Counted from the first letter of the stretch, positions 1 through 12,533 are shown. The stretch is DNA of 64,000 nucleotides from Atrina japonica (GCA_030159075.1 BROG01000477.1:372001-436000), one strand, 5' to 3'. Program-made: numbers and translations. The notes: generated by a model not told the origin, from the letters alone.

Positions 1-91
1 AAAAACACCATACCGGTTTTAAATATGTAATTTTCGAGAAACAAAGATACAATATGCCGCAGATCGATAAGCAATATACATTTATTGACCT

Positions 92-207
92 GGTTGTAGG
101 GGGACATGAGGATTTGTTTACTGAAGGAAAGTCATATTTCCCGAGGGTTAAGCCCGAGGGAATATGACTTGCCGCGGGTAAACAAATCCTCATGTCTCCC
201 TACAACC
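92..207. repeat. fold-back hairpin element H1
   Basis: Two 30-base arms (92-121 and 178-207) are reverse complements with one mismatch. An inner stem (131-142 with 158-168) surrounds a centre reading GAGGGTTAAGCCCGAGGG. The whole 116 bp folds on itself. The overlapping short open frames on both strands are by-products of the palindrome. It resembles the other hairpins of this window at about 19.9, 23.8 and 59.8 kb in having a G/C-rich GAGG-type centre inside AT-rich arms. Confidence 0.85.
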
Positions 208-717
208 ATGGTAATCAATTGTTTATTATACCGAAATACAGAATCAATAAAGACTGGCGAATATGCTGCAAGTGTTTTCGCATGGGGGAGACATGACGCA
301 CGCAAGGGAGACATGAGGTGTAGTCTCCATGACACGTGACGGCTCTCAACCAATCCCTGACTGTGTTTCATTGATGCGGTATATTAATATTTCACCAGTG
401 TTAAGCCAGCCGTCAATATCAGCAGTTAATACCATCCACCAATAATATTTATGAAATGAGACGCGTTCGATTCAAAAATTAAACTTTTGAGTATTTTTTT
501 TATTTTCTATTATTATAAAAAATGATTCTTTGTGTTGTACAAATTCAGTTTTTAATTTCTATTGCATTATATATAATCTTGGCATGCTGTACGTGTATTC
601 CATCAAAGGAAGCATAAATGACGTTACTGAAGGCTGCTATTCACAGATGTATTTTGTTGTTGTTTTTTTTGGTTGGTTTTTTGGGTTTATTTTTTTAACG
701 AACTTTCTTATCAATTG
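208..717. other. AT-rich sequence, nothing recognised
   Basis: No coding region, RNA gene or clear repeat was seen between hairpin H1 and the first satellite monomer. Short open frames here lack codon structure or recognisable domains. Confidence 0.5.
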
Positions 718-721
718 TCCG

Positions 722-790
722 GTTTACCGGGAGTTTCTGAGCGACACCCAAGGTATGGAAGGTAGAAGTGGGCACGACCTCTCACATATG
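722..790 (+). repeat. 156-bp satellite, monomer A, left part
   Basis: The sequence matches the start of the monomers at 16420 and 16576, including the shared motif GGGAGTTTCTGAG and the block GTGGGCACGACCTCTCA. It stops at ACATATG, where the non-LTR element begins, and resumes at 7119. The left part (69 bases) and the right part (87 bases) together make exactly 156 bases, the same as the spacing of the two monomers on the far side of the Polinton. Confidence 0.85.
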
Positions 791-1023
791 ATAGGTTGGT
801 GACGTCATGATGGCGGGTGTTTGTGTTTGAGTTCGGGTAAAAAAAAAAAGTGCTAAGGAAGTGCTAAATTTCTGTGTGACCGATAAATTGTCGATGTAGT
901 CAAGCCAAGAAGGTATATGGGCACCTTATAGATGTATCTGTGGAACATAAGAGTGATTATTAGAGATTTTTTCACATTCCAACAAAAGTGAGTAGTGTCA
1001 CACTTCAATGAACTTGCTCTTTC

Positions 1024-2103
1024 ATGTCTAACCTAAAACGAAAACAGCCTGAAATCATATCACCACCTACAATCACACGGTTTACACGGCGTCGTTTTCT
1101 ATCTGCAAACATGTCACACATACCAGAGCATAATACTTTATCGGAAGTCGAAACTACCGATGACATTGAGGGTACGATCCAAACTGCCGAAACCCATGAC
1201 ACTATGGGATCCGCCATTGGACCCAACCCTATATACCATGGTTTCACTCTCCCTGTGATTAACTATCAGCCGCCTTCAGGAGGTACTTTTGACATGACTA
1301 ATTTTGTCCTCAGTCTGATGAGCAATCAATTGTTTATCAACGTAATATCAACACACCTCTCACCCGTCCTGACCCAGAAACTGTCTGAGGAGATCAAAGT
1401 ATCAGTAAGTGATGTAATCAAAGATGCCCTCAAATCTTTGGAGGGAAAGCTAGTCAACGCCACCACACGTATTGATGCTAACAGGGGGGACATTGACAAA
1501 TTGTCTGACACACAAGATGCCCTCGCACAGCGGGTCACACAGCTTGAGCAGTCTTTTTCCGATCTAAAGGCTGGGACGGAAAACAAGGTATGGGAGTTAC
1601 ATGATGAGATCGAGGAATTGGAACAGTATGGAAGGAGAAATTCCCTACGTTTCCATAATGTCAAGATCGAGGAGTCTGATGATACAGATGAAGTAATAGT
1701 CAAATTGTGCAAAGACAAACTTGAAGTGGATATCACCAAAGATGATATATGTAGGTCCCATCCGGTTGGTCGTAAAAACAGACACGGGGCCAGTCAAATC
1801 ATATGTTGCTTCCGTAACTGGAAACTAAAAAATAGAGTCTACAGACAGAAACGCAATCTGAGAGAGGACCCCGACCGTGTATTCATAACAGAGGATCTCA
1901 CTTCATACCGACAATCAATAGTTAGTGAAACCATGAAAGCTAAAAGAGCTGGTAAAGTGTCCTCCTTCTGGACAAACGACGGACGCATATTTATTAAAAC
2001 ACCGAACAGTGACTTCAAGCATCTCATCCGCAGCACTGACGACCTTAACTACTATGCGCCACCTGCAGATGAGTACATGGAAGCTGCCGGGTATGCCAAG
2101 TAA
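1024..2103 (+). CDS. non-LTR retrotransposon ORF1 protein
   Basis: This intact 359-residue frame opens at ATG 1024. Residues about 110-205 are rich in heptad-like Leu/Ile/Val spacing and acidic or basic residues, as expected for a trimerising coiled coil. They end in EELEQYGRRNSLRFHNV, a boundary motif common to L1-like and related ORF1 proteins. The segment after it (about 205-345), with the motifs DICRSHPVG, FITEDLT and SFWTNDGRIF, fits the RNA-binding RRM/C-terminal part of such proteins, which package element RNA into a ribonucleoprotein. It precedes the broken ORF2 by about 1.3 kb. The intact frame beside a damaged ORF2 may be chance or recent decay. Confidence 0.85.
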   Translation: MSNLKRKQPEIISPPTITRFTRRRFLSANMSHIPEHNTLSEVETTDDIEGTIQTAETHDTMGSAIGPNPIYHGFTLPVINYQPPSGGTFDMTNFVLSLMSNQLFINVISTHLSPVLTQKLSEEIKVSVSDVIKDALKSLEGKLVNATTRIDANRGDIDKLSDTQDALAQRVTQLEQSFSDLKAGTENKVWELHDEIEELEQYGRRNSLRFHNVKIEESDDTDEVIVKLCKDKLEVDITKDDICRSHPVGRKNRHGASQIICCFRNWKLKNRVYRQKRNLREDPDRVFITEDLTSYRQSIVSETMKAKRAGKVSSFWTNDGRIFIKTPNSDFKHLIRSTDDLNYYAPPADEYMEAAGYAK

Positions 2104-3420
2104 TCTAGTAATCTATGAACGTTCAACAACTTACTCAACTGTGACGATCTATTACAATTTAATAAACAGGGACACACGAAACCGTATACCCGCCATGTAC
2201 AATTGAGTCTACTATTACATGTACTCGCATCTCACGGTTAAAATGCCTACCTGTTGTAATACCATACATAATCACATTCATAAATCATATATACATTTCT
2301 TACCATTTGTCTAACTGTATATGTGAATTTTATACAGATATTCACCTGGTGCTGATGTCTTGACCTTTTTCAGGATATTTATCGAGACTAACTCCGAATT
2401 TACACTCACCTGGTTGACCTTGATATGCATCAAACCATAGTTTGATATAATTACTATATTTCAAAACAATAATAATAATCATATACGTATACATGTAGTT
2501 CTTGAATAAGGTTAAGGCAAGGCAACTTGGTCAAAATATTATTATATAACTTGTATTATAGTACAAGTATAATTTAATACCAAAAATATAACAAATTTTT
2601 GCATATTATATTCACGACGAACCTCAAGTAACTGTTATAGTTTCAATAGTTTTTATCTTGTCATTGATTACTAGTAATACTCATCTTTATGACATAGATA
2701 ATATTGCTGACAGCATGAAACCACAAATATGCATATAATATATTATATACTCAATAATCGTATTTGTGTACTTAGGTATATCATCGTCATGTTCTTGCAA
2801 AGCGTGGCATAATATTAGTTGCTATATATAGATATATGAATGCTTGCATATCCAGATGATGGTGAATACACTTACTTGCAATGATCACATCTATGTTTAT
2901 TACATCTGACAAACAGTGTATCAATTGATAAGAACCTACAGACTAAATCAGTATACTTTTTAGTTATAATGTCTATCAATGTTCATAATTATATGATTAC
3001 ACTGTTTGTAAGAAGTATATTTATTCCTTAATTCTTTATTTTCATCTTAAATTGTTCAAGCTAGACAAATTTGTGCAATTATTGAGTCAAGTTTAATTGT
3101 TCATTGAGTCAAATTTAATTTACACATATTAGCTATATTAGGTCTATATGCAAATTTTCATCGTTGTACACTTAGCACTTTTGCTTGTAAATTTGTTTCT
3201 CTTTCATACTTTTTGAAATCGCAACATGTTTCTTTTCATTGCACTTATAATCTTCGCTTTGTCTATCACGTTTCGTTCTCTTTGGTGTCCCTCTACTGTC
3301 CATGTTGATATACATGTGTTTACACGGTTCTGCACGACCTGCTGCCACCCCGTATCGACATTCCATATTCTACCTGTACTTTAGCGCAGTCACATAGGTA
3401 ACAACATAGTTCAATACAGG
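2104..3420 (+). other. inter-ORF region of the non-LTR element
   Basis: AT-rich spacer between ORF1 and ORF2 of the retrotransposon. It carries no convincing frame. A minus-strand open frame at 3172-3366 has no recognisable domain. Such a long spacer is unusual for a two-ORF element and might include an unrelated insertion, but no inverted ends or target duplication were seen. Confidence 0.4.
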
Positions 3421-6400
3421 GTGGCAGTGGGCCTTCACCATGCCCGAGCTTACTCAGGTCTTTATAGTGTGAAAATCAAACTGCTATTTAGTGAAGTATT
3501 CAACTTCGAGTCTCTGGGAGATCTTGGCTTAGAATTACTGTTTCAGATCCATTATCATCTTACCATCCTAGCCCCTTTATTCATTTATGCCGTCACGGGA
3601 TATGTGATTATAGCTCTCTATATGCATATGTTGTTAATGTTATGTAATGATGTTCATCCAAACCCCGGCCCCGATATTTCCAGTAACCTTACGTTATCAA
3701 TATTTCATCTAAATATACGTAGTCTCAGAAATAAAGTCTCCTATCTTTCTGACCTAGCGGAAGAGTATGATATTATTTGTGTGTCTGAAACGCATCTCGA
3801 TGAAAATGTAAATACTACTGACCTCGTAATAGATGGTTTTTATCCTAATCCGTTTCGGAAAGATAGGAATGCGTATGGTGGAGGCTTAATGGTATATGTA
3901 TCCGAGAAATTATTTGTCAAAAGACAGCCCCATTTAGAAATAATTGACATGGAAATGATTTGGTTACAGCTAAAACTATCGAATCAAACTTTCCTAATAT
4001 GCTGCGTTTTTACCGTCCGCCAAATTCACCACATAAGTTTTGGGGATAATTTCCATGTATCACTTGAAAATGCCATTGATCAGAACAAACATATTCTCAT
4101 TTTTGGGGGATCTAAACGTAGATCTTGGTTCCGTAACACAACATAGGCTTATAGATATTATGAACGAAATTGGTTTGTATAACTGTATAGAATCACCTAC
4201 ACGATTTGGTCCGGTGCGTGACACATTACTTGACCTAATTCTAGTAAGGGAATGTTCGATTATGAACTCTGAAGTTATAGATGTAGATAGGTCAATATCA
4301 GATCATAATGGTGTCTTAGTAAACCTAAAAATTGATTCTTGTTACCAAAAAACGTACAAAAGGGATATATGGGACTATCGGAATGGAGATTTTGATAATT
4401 TTAATGAAGATATCAATAATGTTAATTGGGAAGAAACAATCACCGAATTTACTGAAGTTGATCAAGCCTGTGAGTTTTTCACTAATACGTTTATTAAGTT
4501 AGCCGAAAAAATATTCCCAAAAAGTCTGTTACAATTCGCCCTAATGACAAACCTTGGTTTAACTCAGAACTCAGAAAGGAAATAAGAAAAAGAGACAGAC
4601 TCAGAAAACGAGCATTAAAATCTAATTCTTTGGTCATTTACGACAATTACAGAAAACAACGTAATCATGTTAACAATTTAAAAAAGGCTGCTAAACAGAT
4701 ATATTTATTGAACTACATGGACTAATAGACGATTACTCTGCAAATAACGATCAAGATTTTTGGAAATTAGCTCGTAAATTAACCAAATCGTGTAACAGCT
4801 TTTCTATCCCACCTCTTATAAACCAGTTGAATGGGGATGTGGTAATAGATGACATCGAAAAAGCTATTTTATTTAATCAATATTTTGCAGATATTTCCAC
4901 AATCAGTGATGATAATGATGACGTTCCAGAATGTCCCATTAGAACTGAAAACGTCTTAGATCATATTGAAATATCGGAATCCGACATAGTTGACATTATA
5001 ACCTCTCTTAAAACTAATAAGGCGTCAGGTCAGGATAATATAAGTCATAAGATGTTAAAAAGTACCGCGCTTTCCGTATGTAAGCCTCTATTGATATTAT
5101 TCAAAAAGTCACTAAGTGCACGTATTTATCCATCTTCTGGAAACAAGCTAGGGTCATGCCTATTTTCAAAAAAGGAGACCGAAATCTTCCGTCTTAATTA
5201 TCGGCCCATTTCCCTGCTTAGCACAGTTGGCAAATTTGTTTGAGAGAATAATTCATAAATATATGTATAACTTCTTCTCAGAAAACCAGCTATTCTATGA
5301 ATATCAAAGTGGTTTTCTTTCAAACAATTCAACAATATATCAATTACTAGAGATATACCATTCCATAGTCTTAGACATGGAGGAAAAAAAGAATACATGT
5401 TTCATATTCTGCGATGTTTCTAAAGCATTTGATCGTGTATGGCACAAAGGTCTTCTAGTGAAATTAAAAGCACATGGTATTTGTGGCTCTTTGTTAGCTT
5501 TTTTAAAGAACTACCTTTCAAACAGAAAACAACTAGTATTTATTAATGAATCGAGTTCTCCTCTTCTGGTAACAAATGCAGGAGTCCCCCAAGGGTCAGT
5601 GCTTGGGCCTCTGATGTTTCTTATCTATGTAAATGATATTGCAGACAGTCTCATAAGCATTACCCGTCTATTTGCTGACGACACCTCAATATCTTCTTCT
5701 TCTAATGAACCTCGGGAAATTAAACATAATTTGGAAAGTGACCTGGATAAAATACATGACTGGTCAGTAAAATGGAAAGTCAACTTTAATCCTGGCAAAA
5801 CAGAACTTCTTTTTATTGGCAAATGTCCAGAAAATTTTGAAGTCAGATTTAATAATTCAACAATTAAGCCGGTTAATAGTCATAAACATCTAGGTGTTAC
5901 TTTTGATTCTAATGCCAAATGGTCGTCACATATTGATAATATATGTAAATCAGCACTGTCAAGGATAAACTTTTTAAAAAAATTCAAATTTACATTTTCA
6001 AGAAGAACTTTAAACAAAATTTATTGCTCGTTTATCTTACCCATTTTAGAATATGGATGTGAAGTTTGGGGAGGGTGCAACAAAGGGGAAGAAGACAAAT
6101 TAGAAAAAATACAACTAGAAGCAGCTAGATTAGTAACAGGCCTTCCATTATTTGCATCAAGGGAATCTTTATATTTCGAAACAGGGTGGGGAAAAAATTA
6201 AGTGATCGAAGAGAAAGAAGAAAACTTTGTACTTTACATAAAATATATCACAATGTAGCACCAGGTTATTTAACTGAAATTTTAGAAACATATTCTATAA
6301 CAAACCCTTACAACTTACGTCGAGTCGCGGATTTTAACATTCCTAGGTACCGACTTAATACTACAATAAATTCGTTTTATCCGTCAACAGTACGCACTTG

Positions 6401-6827
6401 GAATAGTATAAACCCCGATATTAGACATAACCCTTCAATTTATACCTTCAAAAATTATCTCAAGTCACACAGCGACGATTTTATACTACCAAATCATCTT
6501 TTATATGGTGAAAGGAAATTAAACGTTTTGCAAACAAGAATCCGATGTATATCCAGTTGTCTAAATTCTGACCTTTTTCGTGTTAACTTAACAAACTCCC
6601 CCCTTTGTCAATGTGGAAACTTTCTTGAAGATTCTTATCATTTCCTTTTAGAATGTAGAAATTATGATCAGCAGAGACAGAAGTTATTTCACACATTGTC
6701 AAATTATCGCCCTATTACTGTTGATATTTTACTATTTGGAAATGTAAGTCTATCTAATGAGGAAAATGAACTTATCATGTTAGCAACTCAAACATATATC
6801 AAGGACACTAAGAGATTCACTACATGA
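3421..6827 (+). pseudogene. non-LTR retrotransposon ORF2: endonuclease plus reverse transcriptase, frameshifted
   Basis: Order of parts: a hydrophobic leader; a 2A-like motif CNDVHPNPGP (3643-3672); an APE endonuclease (about 3690-4380) with FHLNIRS, SETHLDE, GDLNVD and the catalytic SDHNG block; a linker; the reverse transcriptase (about 5000-6200) with YRPISLLS, FCDVSKAFDRVWH, GVPQGSVLGP and FADDTS (5671-5688); and a C-terminal region with a Cys-rich knuckle CQCGNFLEDSYHFLLEC. The frame changes near 4108, 4530, 4740-4830, 5150-5230 and 6190, so no full protein can be made. The reading frame from 3421 begins with a GTG; the first in-frame ATG is at 3622. The product would nick target DNA and copy the element RNA in place. 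Confidence 0.9.
3643..3672 (+). other. 2A-like ribosome-skipping motif (variant)
   Basis: The codons read CNDVHPNPGP, in frame with the endonuclease that follows. The canonical 2A core is D-V/I-E-x-N-P-G-P. Here His stands where Glu is usual, while the obligatory NPGP is kept. 2A-like motifs at the N-terminus of ORF2 are known in APE-type non-LTR elements of invertebrates. Whether this variant still skips is not visible. Confidence 0.7.
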
Positions 6828-6836
6828 GGACAACCC

Positions 6837-6941
<105 letters not shown>

Positions 6942-7118
6942 AATATATCTAGTATGATGTTTTATGTATTGCATAAAATACAATTATATATATTTATATA
7001 CTCGCCATCTATGAAATTGTGTAATATGTAAGGAGAGGGCTTTACATAATGTTTTGATAACTTGTAGCCCAATCCTATTTCTGTTAAATGGAAATAAAAT
7101 ATGTTTAAACTAAACTAA

Positions 7119-7218
7119 ACATATGCTATGCCACATATGCCCTAGACCCTCAGGACGAGAACACAGGGGGTAAATTTGACATTTTTAGACCAAGTTTATT
7201 ATATACTGTTGGGCTTAC
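7119..7218 (+). repeat. 156-bp satellite, monomer A right part and start of B
   Basis: Positions 7119-7125 repeat the LINE target site. Positions 7126-7212 finish monomer A and align with 16484-16575 (shared CCTAGACCCTCAGGA-like block and GACATTTT...GACCAA...TTTATTAT...CTGTTGG). Positions 7213-7218 (GCTTAC) begin monomer B and are the left copy of the Polinton target-site duplication. Confidence 0.85.
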
Positions 7219-7700
7219 TGTGTATTGTAATATGACAGTTCTGACGCAGTTGACCATTTTCTGATTCAATTTTTTAAACGAATTGGATGAAAAAATATAC
7301 ATTTTAATTCAATTTTATTCAAATGCAACCAAACGAATTAAATGAAAAAATATGTACTTAAATTCAATTTTTGTCAAATGCAATCAAACGAATTAAATGA
7401 AAAAATATACACTTTAATTCAATTTTTATTCAAATGCAACCAAACGAATTAAATGAAAAATATGTACTTAAATTCAATTTTTTATTCAAATGCAATCAAA
7501 CGAATTGGATGAAAAAATATACATTTTAATTCAATTTTTATTCAAATGCAATCAAACTAATTGGATGAAAAAATATGTACTTAAATTCAATTTTTTGTTC
7601 AAATGCAAAATGGACAAAAAATATATACTTCAATTAAATTTTTTTAAATGTGCCCAGGAGAATGGTCGAAAAAATATATACTTTAACTTAATTTTTTAAT
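7219..7700 (+). repeat. Polinton left terminal inverted repeat with 55-56-bp minisatellite
   Basis: The outer 45 bases (7219-7263) are the inverted match of 16375-16419. Inward, units containing AATGCAAYCAAACGAATT repeat at 7276, 7331, 7386, 7442, 7498 and 7554, a period of 55-56 bases, and then decay. The open frame at 7490-7699 is a translation of this array. Confidence 0.9.
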
Positions 7701-7769
7701 CGCGATATACAAAAAAATTGATATTCAAATTTTAAATAAGATAAGAAAGTTTTTTTTACTATACTAAAA

Positions 7770-10700
7770 ATGTCTAAATCTGCCAGAAAATTACGTCGGA
7801 TAGAGGAAGAGCAGCGTAACTTAACCAGATTAAGGATGAAAGGTGTTATGGCAGAACTTGATGATAAGTTTGGAACAAAGTTTGAGAATTCTGGACGTTT
7901 TAAGAAATTTTATACATCGATTAAGAAAGATGTTAGGCACCATAAAGATGCGCACAATACTACTGATCTTTTTAATACATTTCGTGAGACAATAATAGAT
8001 GAGATAAAAAAAGAGTTTCGTAAAAATGGTAGTCTAAAATTTCAAATACAAATTTTGCAGCGTGATGTAAAGGGGACATTGGTAACTGAATTTATCGATA
8101 ATAATTATAGAAGTAGACAGATCGTTGTATTAAGAGAGGATGACATTCTAAATGCATATAATAACGCTGTGCAGGAGATTTTACATTCAATTCAAAAGAG
8201 CAATGAGAAATCGCAATGGGTTCTTGATAAATGCCTCATGTTATATATAAATTTTGCGAAATATCAGCCGTTTTGTGGATCCACATATTTTCCATTACCC
8301 AAAGAATTGCAAAATAAAAAGGCAATAATTAACTTGCAAAATTCAGATGATGAATGTTTTAAGTATGCTATTTTATCGGCGCTGGATCATGGAGAGATAG
8401 AGAGAGATCATGATAGGCCCTCTAAATATAAAAAGTTTTTAGAAGAGCATAATTGGGAAGGTATCGATTTTCCAACTCCATTATCGCAAATAAGTAAATT
8501 TGAGTGTCATAATGGACTCGCGATAAATGTTATTGGATGGCGTAAAGATAATTTTTTTCCATTATTTGTTTCGGAGCAGTCGCGCGATATAGGTCGTATC
8601 AATTTGTTATTGTTGGAGGGTGATGAATCTAATTGGCATTATTCTTGGATAAAAAATATGTCTAGACTTATGTGTTCTCAGACTAAACACGATGGAAAAA
8701 GGTTTTTTTGCGATTATTGTTTAAAGCTATCTTCTAGTGAGGATGTTAAAAATAAACATATGAAAGATTGTAAGGGAATAAACAATCCACCAATGAAGCC
8801 AATCATGCCCGAAAAAGATACAATATTAAAATTTAAGAATTATGCTCACAAAAAACCCGTTTACTGTGCATTTTATGTCGATTTCGAAAGTATTATCGTG
8901 CCAATCGATGAGATGATGGGCGATAAAACTAAAAAGATATTGCGTCACGATGCTTGCGGTTATTGTTATACGGTGGTGTGGCGAAGTAAAATGGCATTGA
9001 AAAAGTGGAGGAGCCTGTTTTGTATAGGGGAAAAGATGCGGCTCATCATTTTTTACAAAGTTTACAACTGGAAGAGAAAAAAATTAACGAAATTTTTTAG
9101 ATAAAAAAGCCTATTGATATGACAGATGAAGATCAAGATCGATATGAAGCCGCCGAGAAATGTTGGGTGTGCAAAGATGAATTTAATGATGATAATAATG
9201 ATTGTAATGAGTTGCGTAAGTTATGGAGTTCTAGAAAAAAACGTTTAATGCAATTAGATAAGTTGAAAAGTTTAAAAGAGTTGAATAAAGAATTGGAAAA
9301 GAATCAACAGAGGTTGAAAGAAGTGGTAAATAAAAAAGAGATGGAAGATCTAGAAGAGGATATTGCATATCTTGAATGGAGGATTGAGAGACACACAATC
9401 ATAAAAGATGAGATAAAGGAAATCATGAAAAAATCGATAACGAAAAATATGATCTTCTCAAGGTTCGCGATCATTGCCATATCACGGGTAAATTTAGAGG
9501 CGCTGCACATAATAAATGTAATAGAATGTTGCGTATAGTAAAAAATCAAACCCCAATACCCGTTATTTTTCACAATCTTAAAGGGTACGATTCTCATTTA
9601 ATTCTTTCAGAAATTGGAAAAACTCAAGGAAATATAACGTGTATACCATCAAATGGCGAAAAATTTGTTAGTTTTTCTCTCGGTCAACTGAGATTCATTG
9701 ATAGTTTTCAGTTTTAATCATGTTCACTAGAGAAATTAGTTAATAATATCCATGTTTTTCCAATGATGGAATTCGTATTTGGAAAAGAAAATACTAAATT
9801 TTTAACGCGGAAGAGTGTTTATCTTTATGAATATTTTAATTCATTCGATAGATTTAGCGAAACAACGTTGCCGCCAATAGAAGAATTTTATAGTAAACTT
9901 TCGGATAGTCATATTTCGGGAGAAGATTATTTACACGCGCAAACTATATGGCAAGAATTTAATTGTAAAACTTTGGGGGATTATCATGATTTGTATTTGA
10001 AAACCGATGTAGTTTTACTGGCCGAAGTGTTTGAGCAATTTCGAAGTGTTTCTATAAAAAATTATGGGCTAGATCCGTGCCATTATTATATAGCACCAGG
10101 ATTAGCATGGGACGCGGCTTTGTTTATATCAAAAGTGGAATTAGAATTGTTTAGTGATTACGACATGCATTTATTTATAGAAAAAGGAATTCACGGCGGC
10201 ATAACATGTTTCCACTCGTTATTCTAAAGCAAATAATCCATATGTAGATGGCTACGATCCCGATAAACCATCTACATATATCATGTATTTAGACGCTAAT
10301 GCATTATATAGTGAGAGTATGACACATCCATTACCTTATAATAATTTTGAGTGGGTAAGTGATGTGTCAGATCCATTAAATCCACCTCAAGGAAAAGGAT
10401 ATATTTTAGAAGTCGATCTCGAATATCCGAAAGAATTGCACGATATGCACAATAATTATTCATTAGCTCCAGAAAGTATTCAGGTTGATAAAAATAATCT
10501 TTCTGATTATCAGATGAAATTGATGGAAAAGAATGAGATAGGTAATACAGGTCCTCCATAATTAGTAGCAAATTTAAATGATAAAAAGGAATACGTAGTT
10601 CATTATAAGATTTTGCAGTTGTATATTAAATTGGGATTGAAATTAACTAAAATTCATAGGATTTTACAATTTAATGAAAAGGCATGGCTAGCAACGTATA

Positions 10701-11620
10701 TCGATAAAAACACTCAATTAAGAAAACTGGCTAAAAATGATTTTGAGAAAGATTTTTTCAAGCTTATGAATAACGCAGTTTTTGGAAAAACGATGGAAAA
10801 TGAAAGGAAACGTACTAATATAAAAATCGTGCGCGAGACCGATAAAGATGAAAAGATACGTAAAATTAATGCATCGCCAACATTTGATAGATGGTTACAA
10901 ATAAATGATGATATGATATTTGTTCATCTTAAGAACACGCAAATAAAACTTAATAAACCAATTTATGCGGGCATGACAATATTAGATTTATCGAAGAGGT
11001 TGATGTATGAATGGTATTATACTTATCTTAAACGTAAATATGGCGATAAGTGTAATCTACTTTATACCGATACCGATAGTTTGTTGGTTGAAATTGAGGC
11101 CGAAGATGTATATAAGTATATGATTGAAGATGAAGATCAATTTAATTTTTCTAATTATCCGAGTGATTATAAGCTGTTTCCAAAAGATTTTCAAAAAGAC
11201 AAAAACAAAAAAGTTGTTGGTAAATTTAAAGATGAATGCGGAGGAAATGCAATTGCCGAATATGTTGGACTAAAACCTAAGATGTATAGCATTTTAACGA
11301 ATGATATGAAAATTATGAAGAGAGCGAAGGGTGTGAAAAAGTGTGTTGTCGAAAAGAAAATTACTTTTGATGATTATAAGAACACTCTATTTACGGATGA
11401 TAAAATATTTAGGGAAATGAATAATTTGCGCTCATTAAACCAAAAGATTTATGGCATCGAGCAAACAAAAGTGGCGTTATATCCACCTGATATGAAATCT
11501 TTCATTCGGGACGATCGTATTTGCATTGGGTCATTGGAGATTGCGCGAATAAAAATTTATTCAACGACTAATAATTCTTCTCTAACAAAATTTCTTTGTG
11601 GCGCCGGTTCTTTCAAATAA
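7770..11620 (+). pseudogene. Polinton protein-primed DNA polymerase B, multiply frameshifted
   Basis: The gene replicates the element by protein priming in functional Polintons. It starts at ATG 7770. The N-terminal 444-residue frame holds a C2H2-like finger (CDYCLKLSSSEDVKNKHMKDC, two Cys, a His and a Cys as ligands) and the Exo I motif YVDFESI. Later frames carry a CWVCKDEF zinc region with a coiled coil, the Exo II motif FHNLKGYDSHL (about 9570), the Exo III motif YHDLYLKTDVVLL (about 9985), polymerase motif A YLDANALYSE (about 10285), motif B around LMNNAVFGKTMEN (about 10765) and motif C LLYTDTDSLLVEI (about 11060). Breaks lie near 9010, 9100, 9450, 9717-9763, 10227-10283 and 10561-10613. 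Catalytic residues that can be seen are intact, so decay looks recent. The 3' end overlaps the integrase end on the other strand. Confidence 0.95.
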
Positions 11621-12469
11621 TACACATCGATACCTTGCATTCTAAAATATCGATCTATTTCGTGTTTATCAACGCTCCAAACAGGGTCTGTGGCTCTATT
11701 ATTTCCGCCTTCCAATTCACCGGGTTGTTATAAATATCTTACTTTAGCGAAAGGACCGATGGGCAATTGTGTTACTTACGGGAAAGGACCGATGGGCGAT
11801 TGTGTTACTTACGGGTTCTATTTCTTCATGTGGTTTGGTTTCTTTGTTAATCGCCTTTACGACTTCTGGCAATCGTTCTACCCATGCTCTGTTTCTATCG
11901 TTTGATTTCATTTCTTGATCGTATTGATAACTGAAAAGATTTTCGCCCAAAGTTTTATTAAATCTTTCGACAATATCTTGATCGCGATGAATATCTGCTC
12001 TCCCTCTCCTTATGATGACATTATATTTAGACATTAATTGAGATACTGCACCCATGAATTCACGACCAGGGTCCACTTGTAATAATTTAGGAAATTTTAA
12101 ATGTCTTTCATAAACTTTTTCGAAAGCAGCAGCCACTTCTTTACTGTCTTTAGTTATTAAAGGCTCGGCTTCTTTGTATCTAGTCCCTATATCCACCACT
12201 GTTAAAGCGTATTTATACGTTTTCTTACCCACTTTATCGTGTGGCAAAAATAATAAATCGGCTTGGTGCGTTTCGTTTTTTTCAACTAATTCAAATTTAG
12301 GTCGTATGATTTTCTTAGGCGCGGGTAAATATATTTGCCAAATATCTTGTTTTTTGAGAAAATTAAATGCCTCTTTTTCACTCGCATTGGCCGCCTTTGC
12401 TAGTTTTTCTATAGCCGCCTTTCCTTTCCAATATCGGCTGTAATATATCTTTTTCATTTTATCTTCCAT
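11557..12469 (-). pseudogene. Polinton rve-family integrase, C-terminus out of frame
   Basis: The main frame (12469 to 11744) gives 241 residues with a retroviral-type core: an Asp in HQADLLFL, VVDIGTRY, the second Asp in QVDPGREF and the Glu in DIVERFNKT, about 34 residues apart (D,D-34/35-E). The enzyme would insert element ends and create the 6-base duplication. A 33-base tandem duplication (about 11755-11820) and a frame change then close the frame. In a second frame the typical C-terminal block follows (KVRYL, one in-frame stop, then PGELEGG, RATDPVWSVDK, FVREELLVVE), ending at TAA 11557. The convergent polymerase gene overlaps this end by about 60 bases. A perfect 12-bp hairpin lies 4 bases before the start codon. 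Confidence 0.92.
11750..11820 (+). repeat. 33-bp tandem duplication inside the integrase
   Basis: Two adjacent copies containing GAAAGGACCGATGGGC and TTGTGTTACTTACGG differ by one base. The duplication adds 11 residues in frame (the peptide VSNTIAHRSF appears twice) next to the point where the integrase frame is lost. Confidence 0.85.
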
Positions 12470-12473
12470 TTTT

Positions 12474-12500
12474 AATTTATATCTTAAAAAGATATAAATT
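12474..12500. promoter_or_regulatory. perfect hairpin before the integrase start
   Basis: AATTTATATCTT and AAGATATAAATT form a perfect 12-bp stem around a 3-base loop. It lies 4 bases upstream of the integrase ATG on the minus strand, so it would sit in the 5' leader or core promoter. The stem contains a TATA-like string in both directions. A regulatory role is inference. Confidence 0.5.
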
Positions 12501-12533
12501 ACATTTTTAGTTTTTTTGCGGCGTAAAAGACTA

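Noticed and set aside
106..371. Overlapping open frames on both strands near the window start
   Set aside because: They are mirror products of the H1 palindrome.
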